64,000 bases of DNA from Tetraselmis striata (GCA_006384855.1 VCJN01000763.1:62001-126000); one strand, 5' to 3'. Counted from the first letter of the stretch, positions 53,640-63,986 are shown. Program-made: numbers and translations. The notes: generated by a model from the letters alone, not told the origin.

Positions 53640-54530
53640 CCATATGCTTTACAATACAATACAGATTGCAAGTCAGTACCACTAATGCCTGGTATTTGCT
53701 CGCGGCACGCCGCAGATTGCTGCAGCGCTGCACCGCAGATGCTGCCTTAAGGCGTGCTCTAATTGTCTAGATGGCTGCAAACCATTTAGTATGCGGGGCT
53801 GCATGGCATAGCAGGGATGTGAACACGCACCGGCTTGACGATACTATACAGATTTGCAAGGCAGTACCACTAATGCCTGATATTTGCTCGCGGCACGCCG
53901 CAGATTGCTGCAGCATTGCACCGCAGATGCTGCCTTAAGGCATGCTGTAATTGTCTAGATGGCTGCAAATTATTTAGTATGCGGGGCTGCATGGCATAGA
54001 AGGGATGTGAACACGCACCGGCTTGACGATACTATACAGATTTGCAAGGCACTACGGCTAATACCTGATAATAGCTGGCGGCACGCCGCAGATTGCGGCA
54101 GCCATTTGCCTAGATGGCTGCAGACCATTTCGTATGCGGGGCTGCATGGCATGGAAGGGATGTGAACACGCACCGGCTTGACGATACTATACAGATTGCA
54201 AGGCAGTACGGCTAATACCTTATATTTGCTGGCGGCACGCCGCAGAGTGCTGCAGCGCTGCACCGCAGATGCTGCCTTAAGGCATGTTTTAATTGCCTGG
54301 ATGGCTGCAAACCATTTATAAGTATGCGGGGCTGCATGGCATGAAAGGGATATAAACACGCACCTGCTTGACGATACTATACGGATTGCAAGGCAGTAGG
54401 GCTAATGCTTGATATTTGCTGGCAACACGCCGCAAATTGCTGCAGCGCTGCACCGCAGATGCTGCCTTTAAGCATGCTTTGATTGCCTGGATGGCTGCAA
54501 ACCATTTATAAGTATGCGGGGCTGCATGAA
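53640..54530. repeat. Tandem array of ~165-195-bp units in A1 (5 copies)
   Basis: Units contain ATGGCTGCAAACCATTTAGT, GCGGGGCTGCATGGCAT, GAACACGCACCGGCTTGACG and CGGCACGCCGCAGATTGCTG. The last word anchors copies at about 53701, 53889, 54073, 54232 and 54428. Some units lack a middle block and are shorter. A2 has about eight units. Confidence 0.9.
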
Positions 54531-54540
54531 TCACCAACAT

Positions 54541-54693
54541 GCGCCGCCCGCGGCGCCAACGCGGCCCGCGGCGCGTTGGCGCCGCGCTGCCCCGGCCCGC
54601 GGCGCGTTGGCGCCCCGCTGCGCGGCCCGCGGCGCGTTGGCGCCCCGCTGCGCCGGCCGCGGCGCGTTGGCGCCCCGCTGCCCCGGCCGCGCT
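54541..54693. repeat. 30-bp minisatellite in A1 (5 units)
   Basis: Unit contains CCGCGGCGCGTTGGCGCC then CCGCTGC. Five imperfect copies; A2 carries about twenty at 61456-62035. Confidence 0.9.
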
Positions 54694-54737
54694 AGCAAAG
54701 GAAGTGCGGTTTGTGAAATCGACGGGTAGGAGTCGAT

Positions 54738-54995
54738 TCAACTCTTATCTGCGGTTGAGAATGATTTGTTATGATCGTTGACTATGATTAATGAGGTATT
54801 GTCCAGGGAGCTATGGCAGCGAATTTCAATCTGCATGAATCCCTTGTCACGGACCAGACACGAACTCACGTTGCTTGCCGAGGTGCTCCGAGAGGTGCGC
54901 TCTAAAAGTCGCCGAATCTCTTCCGACGACCAACCACAAGGCGCGTCCGTTGGTTTCGGGGTTTCTTGGGTGCTTTGACGCGATGAAAAGTACAC
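54738..54995 (-). other. Conserved ORF of transposon A, function unknown (A1 copy)
   Basis: Encodes MYFSSRQSTQETPKPTDAPC, GWSSEEIRRLLERTSRSTSA and a further 45 residues. The A2 copy at 62339 downwards keeps the same frame and runs on into the minisatellite. It overlaps the methyltransferase-like frame in another reading frame, so only one of the two may be real here. Confidence 0.3.
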
Positions 54996-55206
54996 GATTC
55001 GCTGTCAACAGGCTGTCGAGGTAGATCATTCGCGGGAGGGGCCCTTGCGTCAAGTAGGTGCTCGGAATCTGCACGCGATAGATTTCCGCCTTGGAGGCCG
55101 CCAGCAAGGGTAGGAGGACATCCAGGTGAGTGAACCAAGGCGACGTGACAACGACAAAGGGCTCCTTGGACATGGCAGCGAGGCCATGTAGAGCTAGGAG
55201 AGACAA
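54847..55206 (-). CDS. Possible methyltransferase-like ORF of transposon A (A1 copy)
   Basis: About 119 codons including KEPFVVVTSPWFTHLDVLLP then LLAASKAEIYRVQIPSTYLT, LPRMIYLDSLLTANRVLFI and GRALWLVVGRD, ending EFVSGP-stop. The hydrophobic strand followed by TSPWF, then an alternation of strands and a final RxxWLVxxR, resembles the motif IV half of N6-adenine methyltransferases (usual NPPF/NPPY). The SPW form is atypical and the S-adenosylmethionine-binding half is not seen, so activity is doubtful. It is preserved almost unchanged in A2. Confidence 0.35.
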   Translation of the reverse strand: MSLLALHGLAAMSKEPFVVVTSPWFTHLDVLLPLLAASKAEIYRVQIPSTYLTQGPLPRMIYLDSLLTANRVLFIASKHPRNPETNGRALWLVVGRDSATFRAHLSEHLGKQREFVSGP

Positions 55207-55268
55207 TACACGGGTTTGTACACGAGAGATACATTTAGTAGGAGGCCGAGATGTCCGCGCATGCGGCG

Positions 55269-55969
55269 TTACGGGCTTTGCGTCCCGAGATGAGGGCTTT
55301 TGGGGCGGAGATGTGGGTCGGGGAAGCAGAGATGGGGCACCGCCATGGGAAGATGTGGCAAGGCGACTTCCAGCAGCGGCACCCGAAGGCGCCTGGCGGC
55401 TTGACCGGGTTTCGCGTTTCGGCTTAGGGGGTCGTCGGCCTCCAATTCTTTCGCCATCTTCAAAGGAGGACTCGGCCCGCGCTTCTCGGAACGCCTCCTA
55501 CGCAGCTTCATGGGCGACAAAGTGGTCTTGCCTGCTGTGCTCAACGCACCGTGCGAGCGCTTCGTCGCTCTCGAAGGCTGAGGCTCACTCGGCGGCTTGG
55601 CAGTCACCGAGGGACCAAGCTTGCTCGGGGGAGGGGCGGAGCTGCTCGACGCTCGAGGAGACCTGCTGCAGCGCCGTTTTGGGAACCATCTCCACCGGCC
55701 CCCGCTGGCGGTGGTTGAGATGCGGGCTTGGAGGACCCGCCAGCCTAACGAGTTGCCGCTACGACCTGGTAGTAGCGGTTGTCGACCAAGACGGTGCGGG
55801 GTGCCGAGCTGCCTTGGCAGGGCTGGCAGGTGTTGGTGGACTTCGTGAAGCGTTTGTTCTTGATCTGTTGAATGCCGCGCCGCATCTCGTAGTCGTTGTG
55901 CCATTCGCGCACGCTGCGAATCGAGTAGCCACAGTGTTTCACAGTTTTCGCCGAGCATTGGGTCGACAA
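55269..55969 (-). other. Uncharacterised basic, Pro-rich module of transposon A (A1 copy)
   Basis: The minus-strand frame 55969-55745 (SAKTVKHCGYSIRSVREWHN, EMRRGIQQIKNKRF, TNTCQPCQ, LVDNRYYQVV) passes into a frame with SRATKRSHGALSTAGKTTLS and PMKLRRRRSEKRGPSPPLKM. A shortened relative of the second part occurs at 53000-53580. It may be DNA-binding; no family recognised. Confidence 0.4.
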
Positions 55970-56068
55970 GTGGCGCTTCTTGTTGAAGGGGGGTCGTGGA
56001 GATGGTCTATGTAGGGAGGGGGGGGCGTGTGAGAATCTTTTCCCTCGCGCGCGAAGATGCGCACACGT

Positions 56069-56753
56069 TTAAGGTTTTGTTGACAAGGGGCGAGGGGTTA
56101 CCATTTTGCTCCCACTTGTGGCGCTTGTGGCGGAGCTCGTTTGTCCAGGCGGACACCCTCCGACAGTAATGGGCCCCTCCTCCTCCTCCTCCTCCTCCTC
56201 CTCCTCTTCCTGTCCGTGCTCATCCTCATGAATCGTGGCCAAAGGTTCACCTAGACCGGCTCCAGACTGTTCGACATCGGTCTGCGTGGGTTGAGATCCC
56301 TGAGATGCGCGATGGCGAGGTGCGCTTAACGCAGCCCACGGCGCCGAGATGAGTGATGCTAACGAAGATGCGAGTCCGCGTACCGTTGGAGTCGCTCCGG
56401 GGAGTGGGTCCAAAGGTGGCACGCCTCGAGGCTGGGGGTTAGGCTGAGGCCCCGGCTCGGCCAAAGGTTGCGAATCTCCGCCGTACCAAGGCCATGGCGG
56501 TCCGCTTCGATGTTGCCCACCGCTCGGTTGCATGGGCCTTTTGGGCTGAGTCGTGGGTATTGGAGCCTGACACGCCCTCCTGCCCGAACGCAAGTGCATC
56601 TGCGGAGAATCTTGCGCCATGGGGGTCACTAGCAGTGCGTCGAGAGCCGTCGTTGGCTCGAAACCAAGCGCAACTGCAGATGCCCCCGCCACCGGAGTCT
56701 TCAACCGGGCAGAGGTGCGTTTTCCTTTGCGAGGATGGTCTGCCATGCTTCTG
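56069..56753 (-). other. First ORF of transposon A (A1 copy): basic/Pro-rich with Glu run
   Basis: The start MADHPRKGKRTSARLKTPVA is followed by a Pro/Gln-rich stretch and an uninterrupted Glu run encoded by (TCC)n on the plus strand (56177-56212), then GPITVGGCPPGQTSSATSAT. It is the ORF nearest the right terminus, reading inward. The basic N-terminus suggests nucleic-acid binding. An upstream in-frame Met gives a longer form from 56830. Confidence 0.45.
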
Positions 56754-57012
56754 TGAACCAAGATGCGTGAAGATGCCTCCCTAAACAAAAGCGCGAGGGT
56801 GCTTGCGAGTGATAGAAGAGTGAAAAGCACAGCGACGGAGTAGCATTCGAGGCAAAAACGATTAGCATGGACTGGTAGCGACGCATCTCGTCAAGGGGCG
56901 GTGGACAGATGCGTAGTACATAGTGCAGTATAGGTGAAGGGTACCTCGTACAGTGTTGGCAAGAATGTGTGAAAGGCCAGTTTCACAGTACATTCGTACG
57001 GTATTGGGCGTT

Positions 57013-57053
57013 ACTCAGTTTTTGCACCCCCTTGGGGGGTGCAAAAACCGAGT
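57013..57053. other. Strong hairpin next to the right end of A1
   Basis: AACTCGGTTTTTGCACCCCC pairs with its near-perfect complement on the left (CTCAGTTTTTGCACCCCC), giving a stem of about 20 bp with a CTTGG-type loop. At the left end a smaller hairpin, ATGTACCCA/TGGGTACAT with a CTTTT loop, lies at about 45994-46016. Confidence 0.75.
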
Positions 57054-57117
57054 TAAGGGGGGCACATTTTCGAGTCCGTAAATGTCCCCATTTTGACTCG
57101 ATATTTGCCCTTTTTCC

Positions 57118-57619
57118 CAAGCCAATGGCATGACCGAGCGCATCGTTCAAGTCTTGAAGGTGGCAATTCGGAAACTTGTGCCAACCCTCGGCACTATCTC
57201 TTGGCACTCGTGGATGCCAGTGATCGAGTTTGGCTATCGCGTCAGCAAGCAAGCAACAACCGGCTACAGCCCGCACTTTCTTCTATTTGGCCGTGATCAT
57301 ATGGCGCCGGACCAGGTTCGCGCGCTGTTGGAGGAGCCGGTCGACATGGACGACGACATTGCAGTCATCAACCTCATCACACAGCGAGCCGATATGCTGA
57401 GGGCTGCCATGCCTAAGGCATTCGAGAGGGCGCTGCAAGCTCAACAGCGCGATGTGGTGCGCTACCGCAAGGTCCGGCGCGGCGATGTGCAACCTCGGCG
57501 CCACCGCTTCGAGACCGGCAGCTACGTTTACGTGGCGCAGCCCCCGCTCAACACCCTGGACGTCCGTACCGCCCGCACCATCCTGCGTGTTGTTGAGATC
57601 TTGGAGTCCGGATGGCTGG
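57118..57619 (+). mobile_element. Fossil integrase, part after transposon A1
   Basis: The retroelement resumes after A1 with GMTERIVQVLKVAIRKL, YRVSKQATTGYSPHFLLFGR and a C-terminal domain (FETGSYVYVAQPP). It is then cut by the left terminus of A2 at 57620. Confidence 0.8.
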
Positions 57620-58249
57620 GTACAGGGGGCAATATCGAGTCAAAATGGGCACATTTACGGACTCGAAAATGTGCCCCCCACGTGATCGCTTAGACTCGTA
57701 TATGTACCCACTTTTTGGGTACATTTCAGGTGCAATTTATAACTATACGAGAGTACTAACAATGACCATTCGCCGTGTCCTCTTCGCGCCCTCTCCTGCG
57801 TAAAGTACTACCCGCCTCAACCTAGGTGGTGGGGCTACTTCGCGCCATTTTGCGCGCCACGGTGGCCCACCCTGTCAAGGATTTCACTCCTCGCTGCTCG
57901 AAGCTCCAAGAGACCTGCTGCAGCGCCGCCGTTTTGGGAGCCATCTCCGCCAGACCCCGCTGGCAGTGGTTGAGATGCGGGCTTGGAGGACCCGCCAGCC
58001 TGACGCGGCGCCGCTACGACCTGGTAGTAGCGGTCATCGACTAAGACGGGGGGGGGGGGGGGGTTAGAGACCCGGCTCGGCAGATCAAGCAGGTGTTGGT
58101 GGACTTAATAAGCGTTGCTTCTTGATGTGTTGATTGCCGCGCCGCATCTCGTTGTCGTTGCGCCAGTCGCGCACGGTGCGAATCGAGTAGCCACAGTGTT
58201 TTACAGTCTTGCTCTGGCACTCCCCGAAGAGGGCAGAATCCACGGCAGC

Positions 58250-59370
58250 GTACCACCAATCTACGGAAAAGTCCGGCGCAACAGCCTGCAAGACAAGGTT
58301 CCACGACGCACGGGAGCCGGGTGTGGAAAAGCGTCTCATCGTTACAAGAGCTAGGAGCGACAGTACACGGGTTTTTACGCGAGATGCGGGCGTTCACCTG
58401 CCCCCGCTGCCGAGATGCGGTACCCCCACCGTCACGGTTGACTCTCTCCACCCTCTGCATCTCTTGCTCGTCAGTCTTGCCAGCGGTGGCCTCAGCCACA
58501 GCTGGCAAGACTGACGCGAGCCTCCGGGTTCCAGGGCCGCATCTCTCTCGGCGCAACCGTCTGTACGACATGGTTCCACGACGCACAGAAGTCGGGTTTG
58601 GAAAAGCGTCTCGTCGTTACAAGAGCTAGGAGCGACAGTACACGGGTTTTTACGCGAGAGATGCGGGCGTTCACCTGCTCTTGCTGCCGAGATGCGGGTA
58701 ATCCCACCCTCACGGTAAATCTCTCCACCCTTTGCATCTCTTGCTCGTCAGTCTTGCCAGCGGTGGCCGGAGGCAAGACTGGCGCGAGGATGTACTTGTC
58801 GTCCCCAATGTGGGCCTCCGGGTTCCAGTGCCGCATCTCTCTCGGCGCAACCGTCTGTAAGACATGGTTCCACGACGCACAGAAGTCGGGTTTGGAAAAG
58901 CGTCTCGTCGTTACAAGAGCTAGGAGCGACAGTACGCGGGTTTTTAGGCGAGAGGTGCGGGCGTTCACCTGCGGAGATGCGGTACCCCCACCGTCACGGT
59001 AAAATCTCTCCACCCTATGTATCTCTTGCTCGTCAGTCTTGCCAGCGGTGGCCTCACCCACCGCTGGCAAGACTGACACGAGGATGTACTTGTCGTCCTC
59101 AAAGTGGGCCTCCGGGTTTCATTACCGCATCTCTCTCGGCGTAACCACCTGTAAGACAAGGTTCCACGACGCACTGGAGTCGGGTTTGGAAAAGCGTCTC
59201 GTCGTTAAAAGAGCTAGGAGCGACAGTACACGGGTTTTTACGCGAGAGATGCGGGCGTTCACCTGCTCTTGCTGTCGAGATGCGGGTAATCCCACCCCTC
59301 ACACTTAACTATCTCCACCCTCTGCATCTCTTGCTCGTCATTGTTGCCAGCGGTGGCCTGAGGCTCTTCC
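58250..59370. repeat. Tandem array of ~275-295-bp units in A2
   Basis: Anchors GTTCCACGACGCA at about 58298, 58571, 58868 and 59160, the same four units as A1 with scattered substitutions. Confidence 0.85.
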
Positions 59371-60024
59371 AAAAGGAGGAGTCGGCCCACGCTTCTTGGA
59401 ATGCTTCTTGCGCAGCTTAATGGGCGACAAGCTGCTGCTCTTGCCTCCATAGGCGGAGACGCGGGTCGGGGAGGCGGAGATGCGGCACCGCCACGGGAAG
59501 ATATGGCCCTGCGACTCCCACCAGCGGCACCCGAAGGCGCCTGATGGCTTGACGTGGCTTCGCGTTTCGGCTTAGGCGCCTGGAAGGGTCGTCGTCCTCC
59601 AGCTCTATCGCCATCTTGGAGGAGGACTCGGCCCGCGCTCCTTGGAATGCTTCTTGCGCAGCTTAATGGGCGACAAGCTGCTCTTGCCTCCCGTGCTCAA
59701 CGCACCGTGCGGGCGCTTCGTCGCTCTCGAAGGTTGAGGCTCACTCGGCGGCTTGGCAGTCTCCGAGGGACCAAGCCTGCTCGGGGGAGGGGCGGAGCTG
59801 CTCGAAGCTCTATCAAGAGACCTGCTGCAGCGCCGTTTTGGGAGCCATCTCCGCCGGACCCCGGTGGCGGCGGTTGAGATGCGGGCTTGGAGGACCCGCC
59901 AGCCTGACGCGGCGCCGCTACGACCTGGTAGTAGCGATCGTCGACCAAGACGGTGGGGGGTAAAGAGCTGGCTCGGCAACCTTCCAGTATGAGGATTTTA
60001 TGATAAAAGGGGATTTACTTGCCC

Positions 60025-61440
60025 ATATGCTTTACAATACAATACAGATTGCAAGTCAGTACCACTAATGCCTGGTATTTGCTCGCGGCACGCCGCAGAT
60101 TGCTGCAGCGCTGCACCGCAGATGCTGCCTTAAGGCGTGCTCTAATTGTCTAGACGGCTGCAAACCATTTAGTATGCGGGGCTGCATGGCATAGCAGGGA
60201 TGTGAACACGCACCGGCTTGACGATACTATACAGATTTGCAAGGCAGTACCACTAATGCCTGATATTTGCTCGCGGCACGCCGCAGATTGCTGCAGCACT
60301 GAACCGCAGATGCTGCCTTAAGGCGTGCTCTAATTGTCTAGATGGCTGCAAACCATTTAGTATGCGGGGCTGCATGGCATAGAAGGGATGTGAACACGCA
60401 CCTGCTGCTTGACGATACTATGCAGATTGCACGGCAGTAGGGCTAATGCCTGATATTTGCTGGCGGCACGCCGCAGATTGCTGCAGCGCTGCACCGCAGA
60501 TGCTGCCTTAAGGCATGCTTTAATTGTCTAGATGGCTGCAAACCATTTAGTATGCGGGGCTGCATGGCATAGAAGGGATGTGAACACGCACCGGCTTGAC
60601 GATACTATACGGACTGCAAGGCAGTAGGGCTAATACCTCATATTTGCTGGCGGCACGCCGCAGATTGCTGCAGCCATTTGCCTACATGGCTGCAAACCAT
60701 TTCGTATGCGGGGCTGCATGGCATGAAAGGGATGTGAACACGCACCGGCTTGTCGATACTATACGGACTGCAAGGCAGTAGGGCTAATGCCTGATATTTG
60801 CTGGCGGCACGCCGCAGATTGATGCAGCGCTGCACCGCAGATGCTGCCTTAAGGCATGTTTTAATTGACTGGATGGCTGCAAACCATTTATTAGTATGCG
60901 GGGCTGCATGGCATAGAAGGGATATGAACACGCACCTACTTGACGATACTATACGGACTGCAAGGCAGTAAGGCTAATACGTTATATTTGCTGGCGGCAC
61001 GCCGCAGATTGCTGCAGCCATTTGCCTACATGGCTGCAAACCATTTCGTATGCGGGGCTGCATGGCATGAAAGGGATGTGAACACGCACCGGCTTGTCGA
61101 TACTATACGGACTGCAAGGCAGTAGGGCTAATGCCTGATATTTGCTGGCGGCACGCCGCAGATTGATGCAGCGCTGCACCGCAGATGCTGCCTTAAGGCA
61201 TGTTTTAATTGACTGGATGGCTGCAAACCATTTATTAGTATGCGGGGCTGCATGGCATAGAAGGGATATGAATACGCACCTGCTTGTCGATACCATACAG
61301 ATTGCAGGGCAGTAGGGATAATACGTTATATTTGCTCGCGGCACGCCGCAGATTGCTGCAGCGCTGCACCGCAGATGCTGCCTTTAAGCATGCTTTTATT
61401 GCCTAGATGGCTGCAAACCATTTAGTATGCGGGGCTGCAT
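60025..61440. repeat. Tandem array of ~155-195-bp units in A2 (about 8 copies)
   Basis: Same unit as 53640-54530. Within it a 344-bp pair (one short plus one long unit) is duplicated: 60596-60939 recurs almost exactly at 60940-61283, a higher-order repeat absent from A1. Confidence 0.9.
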
Positions 61441-61455
61441 GAATCACCAACATGC

Positions 61456-62035
61456 GCCGGCCGCGGCGCGTTGGCGCCCCGCTGCGCCGGCCGCGGCGCG
61501 TTGGCGCCCCGCTGCGCCGGCCGCGGCGCGTTGGCGCCCCGCTGCGCCGGCCGCGGCGCGTTGGCGCCCCGCTGCGCCGGCCGCGGCGCGTTGGCGCCCC
61601 GCTGCGCCGGCCGCGGCGCGTTGGCGCCCCGCTGCGCCGGCCGCGGCGCGTTGGCGCCCCGCTGCGCCGGCCGCGGCGCGTTGGCGCCCCGCTGCGCCGG
61701 CCGCGGCGCGTTGGCGCCCCGCTGCGCCGGCCGCGGCGCGTTGGCGCCCCGCTGCGCCGGCCGCGGCGCGTTGGCGCCCCGCTGCGCCGGCCGCGGCGCG
61801 TTGGCGCCCCGCTGCGCCGGCCGCGGCGCGTTGGCGCCCCGCTGCCCCGGCCGCGGCGCGTTGGCGCCCCGCTGCCCCGGCCGCGGCGCGTTGGCGCCCC
61901 GCTGCCCCGGCCGCGGCGCGTTGGCGCCCCGCTGCCCCGGCCGCGGCGCGTTGGCGCCCCGCTGCCCCGGCCGCGGCGCGTTGGCGCCCCGCTGCCCCGG
62001 CCGCGGCGCGTTGGCGCCCCGCTGCCCCGGCCGCG
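61456..62035. repeat. 30-bp minisatellite in A2 (about 20 units)
   Basis: Perfectly phased 30-bp units. The first 13 end CTGCGCCGG, the last 7 end CTGCCCCGG, so the two variants occur in blocks. All six frames are open across it, and on the minus strand it encodes repeated GANAPRPAQR/GANAPRPGQR in frame with 62339-62126. Confidence 0.95.
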
Positions 62036-62190
62036 CTAGCAAAGGAAGTGCGGTTTGTGAAATCGACGGACAGGAGTCGATTCGACTCTTATCTGCGGTT
62101 GAGAATGATTTGTTATGATCGTTGACTATGATTAATGAGGTATTGTCCAGGGAGCTATGGCAGCGAATTTCAAGCTGCATGAATCCCTTG

Positions 62191-62577
62191 TCACGGACCA
62201 GACACGAACTCACGTTGCTTGCCGAGGTGCTCCGAGAGGTGCGCTCTAAAAGTCGCCGAATCTCTTCCGACGACCAACCACAAGGCGCGTCCGTCGGTTT
62301 CGGGGTTTCTTGGGTGCTTTGACGCGATGAAAAGTACACGATTCGCTGTCAACAGGCTGTCGAGGTAGATCATTCGCGGGAGGGGCCCTTGCGTCAAGTA
62401 GGTGCTCGGAATCTGCACGCGATAGATTTCCGCCTTGGAGGCCGCCAGCAACGGTAGGAGGACATCCAGGTGAGTGAACCAAGGCGACGTGACAACGACA
62501 AAGGGCTCCTTGGACAGGGCAGCGTTACAAGTAGAGCTAGGAGCGACAATACACGGGTTTGTACACGAGAGATACAT
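62191..62577 (-). CDS. Possible methyltransferase-like ORF of transposon A (A2 copy)
   Basis: Same sequence as 54847-55206 with very few changes (for example ETDG for ETNG). The upstream start differs: MYLSCTNPCIVAPSST precedes KEPFVVVTSPWF because the flanking repeat was rearranged. The shared core supports a coding role. Confidence 0.35.
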   Translation of the reverse strand: MYLSCTNPCIVAPSSTCNAALSKEPFVVVTSPWFTHLDVLLPLLAASKAEIYRVQIPSTYLTQGPLPRMIYLDSLLTANRVLFIASKHPRNPETDGRALWLVVGRDSATFRAHLSEHLGKQREFVSGP

Positions 62578-62611
62578 TTAGTAGGAGGCCGAGATGTCCG
62601 CGCATGCGGCG

Positions 62612-63498
62612 TTACGGGCTTTGCGTCCCGAGATGAGGGCTTTTTGGGCGGAGATGTGGGTCGGGGACGCAGAGATGGGGCACCGCCATGGGAAGATGTG
62701 GCAAGGCGACTTCCAGCAGCGGCACCCGAAGGCGCCTGGCGGCTTGACCGGGTTTCGCGTTTCGGCTTAGGGGGTCGTCGGCCTCCAATTCTTTCGCCAT
62801 CTTCAAAGGAGGACTCGGCCCGCGCTTCTCGGAACGCTTCCTACGCAGCTTCATGGGCGACAAAGTGGTCTTGCCTGCTGTGCTCAACGCACCGTGCGAG
62901 CGCTTCGTCGCTCTCGAAGGCTGAGGCTCACTCGGCGGCTTGGCAGTCACCGAGGGACCAAGCTTGCTTGGGGGAGGGGCGGAGCTGCTCGACGCTCGAG
63001 GAGACCTGCTGCAGCGCCGTTTTGGGAACCATCTCCACCGGACCCCGCTGGCGGTGGTTGAGATGCGGGCTTGGAGGACCCGCCAGCCTAACGAGTTGCC
63101 GCTACGACCTGGTAGTAGCGGTTGTCGACCAAGACGGTGCGGGGTGCCGAGCTGCCTTGGCAGGGCTGGCAGGTGTTGGTGGACTTCGTGAAGCGTTTGT
63201 TCTTGATTTGTTGAATGCCGCGCCGCATCTCGTAGTCGTTGTGCCATTCGCGCACGCTGCGAATCGAGTAGCCACAGTGTTTCACAGTTTTCGCCGAGCA
63301 TTGGGTCGACAAGTGGCGCTTCTTGTTGAAGGGGGGTCGTGGAGATGGTCTATGTAGGGAGGGGGGGCGTGTGAGAATCTTTTCCCTCACGCGCGAAGAT
63401 GCGCACACGTTTGAGGTTTTGTTGACAAGGGGCGAGGGGTTACCATTTTGCTCCCACTTGTGGCGCTTGTGGCGGAGCTCGTTTGTCCAGGCGGACAC
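62612..63498 (-). other. Uncharacterised basic, Pro-rich module of transposon A (A2 copy)
   Basis: Counterpart of 55269-55969. The frame 63498-63088 extends further upstream than in A1 and includes AWTNELRHKRHKWEQNGNPS before the shared KTVKHCGYSIRSVREW segment. Confidence 0.4.
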
Positions 63499-63986
63499 CC
63501 TCCGACAGTAATGGGCCCCTCCTCCTCCTCCTCCTCCTTCTCCTCCTCCTCCTCCTCCTCCTCTTCCTGTCCGTGCTCATCCTCATGAATCGTGGCCAAA
63601 GGTTCACCTAGACCGGCTCCAGACTGTTCGACATCGGTCTGCGTGGGTTGAGATCCCTGAGATGCGCGATGGCGAGGTGCGCTTAACGCAGCCCACGGCG
63701 CCGAGATGAGTTATGCTAACGAAGATGCGAGTCCGCGTACCGTTGGAGTCGCTCCGGGGAGTGGGTCCAAAGGTGGCACGCCTCGAGGCTGGGGGTTAGG
63801 CTGAGGCCCCGGCTCGGCCAAAGGCTGCGAATCTCCGCCGTACCAAGGCCATGGCGGTCCGCTCCGATGTTGCCCACCGCTCGGTTGCAGGGGCCTTTTG
63901 GGCTGAGTCGTGGGTATTGGAGCCTGACACGCCCTCCTGCCCGAACGCAAGTGCATCTGCGGAGAATCTTGCGCCATGGGGGTCAC
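63387..63986 (-). other. First ORF region of transposon A (A2 copy, in two frames)
   Basis: Counterpart of 56069-56753. The (TCC)n tract (63519-63563) is longer than in A1 and interrupted by a Lys codon. Upstream, 63986-63711 keeps the MAQDSPQMHLRSGRRACQAP segment; a stop separates the two halves in this copy. Confidence 0.45.

Larger units (their letters stand above)
45909..57117. mobile_element. DNA transposon A1 (11.2 kb, terminal inverted repeats)
   Basis: The left end starts GTACAGGGGGCAATATCGAG and continues through CATTTACGGACTCG to about 45971; the right end from about 57058 is its reverse complement with a few differences, so the inverted repeats are about 54 bp. CAAGCCAATGG (up to CCCAAGCCAATGG) occurs at 45896-45908 and again at 57116-57128: an 11-13-bp target duplication within the integrase gene. 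That length fits Mutator-like elements (9-11 bp), but I recognise no transposase. Both ends carry palindromes, including GGGCACATTT/AAATGTGCCC and a ~20-bp stem at 57013-57053. A1 contains element B, several tandem arrays and minus-strand ORFs. Without B it would be about 5.9 kb. Confidence 0.85.
37561..57619 (+). mobile_element. Fossil Ty3/gypsy-type retroelement with a C5-methyltransferase ORF
   Basis: Parts in order on the plus strand: gag (about 38081-39829), aspartic protease (about 40561-41073), an acidic stretch, a C5-cytosine methyltransferase-like ORF (41535-43091), reverse transcriptase (43385-44459), RNase H (44460-45000), integrase (45430-45908, resuming 57118-57619). The integrase is interrupted by DNA transposon A1, and A2 begins where the retroelement leaves the window. 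The copy is broken, with several breaks, and both terminal repeats are unplaced. RT-RNaseH-integrase order and motif style are those of Ty3/gypsy. Coordinates of the left end are approximate. Two later insertions and several breaks imply it is not young, though long open stretches remain. Confidence 0.85.

Noticed and set aside
55130-56014. Plus-strand ORF of 294 codons, repeated at 62470-63357
   Set aside because: Composition suggests a shadow of the minus-strand basic module; no recognisable domain, and its conservation is explained by overall similarity of A1 and A2.
45909-57117. Polinton or virus-like identity for transposon A
   Set aside because: No capsid, packaging or polymerase domain recognised; inverted ends and target duplication alone do not support it.
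61456-62035. CRISPR-like array
   Set aside because: The 30-bp units are contiguous with no spacers, so it is a minisatellite.
61427-62125. Plus-strand (PAARWRPAA)n protein
   Set aside because: Product of a 30-bp minisatellite open in every frame; no evidence of translation.
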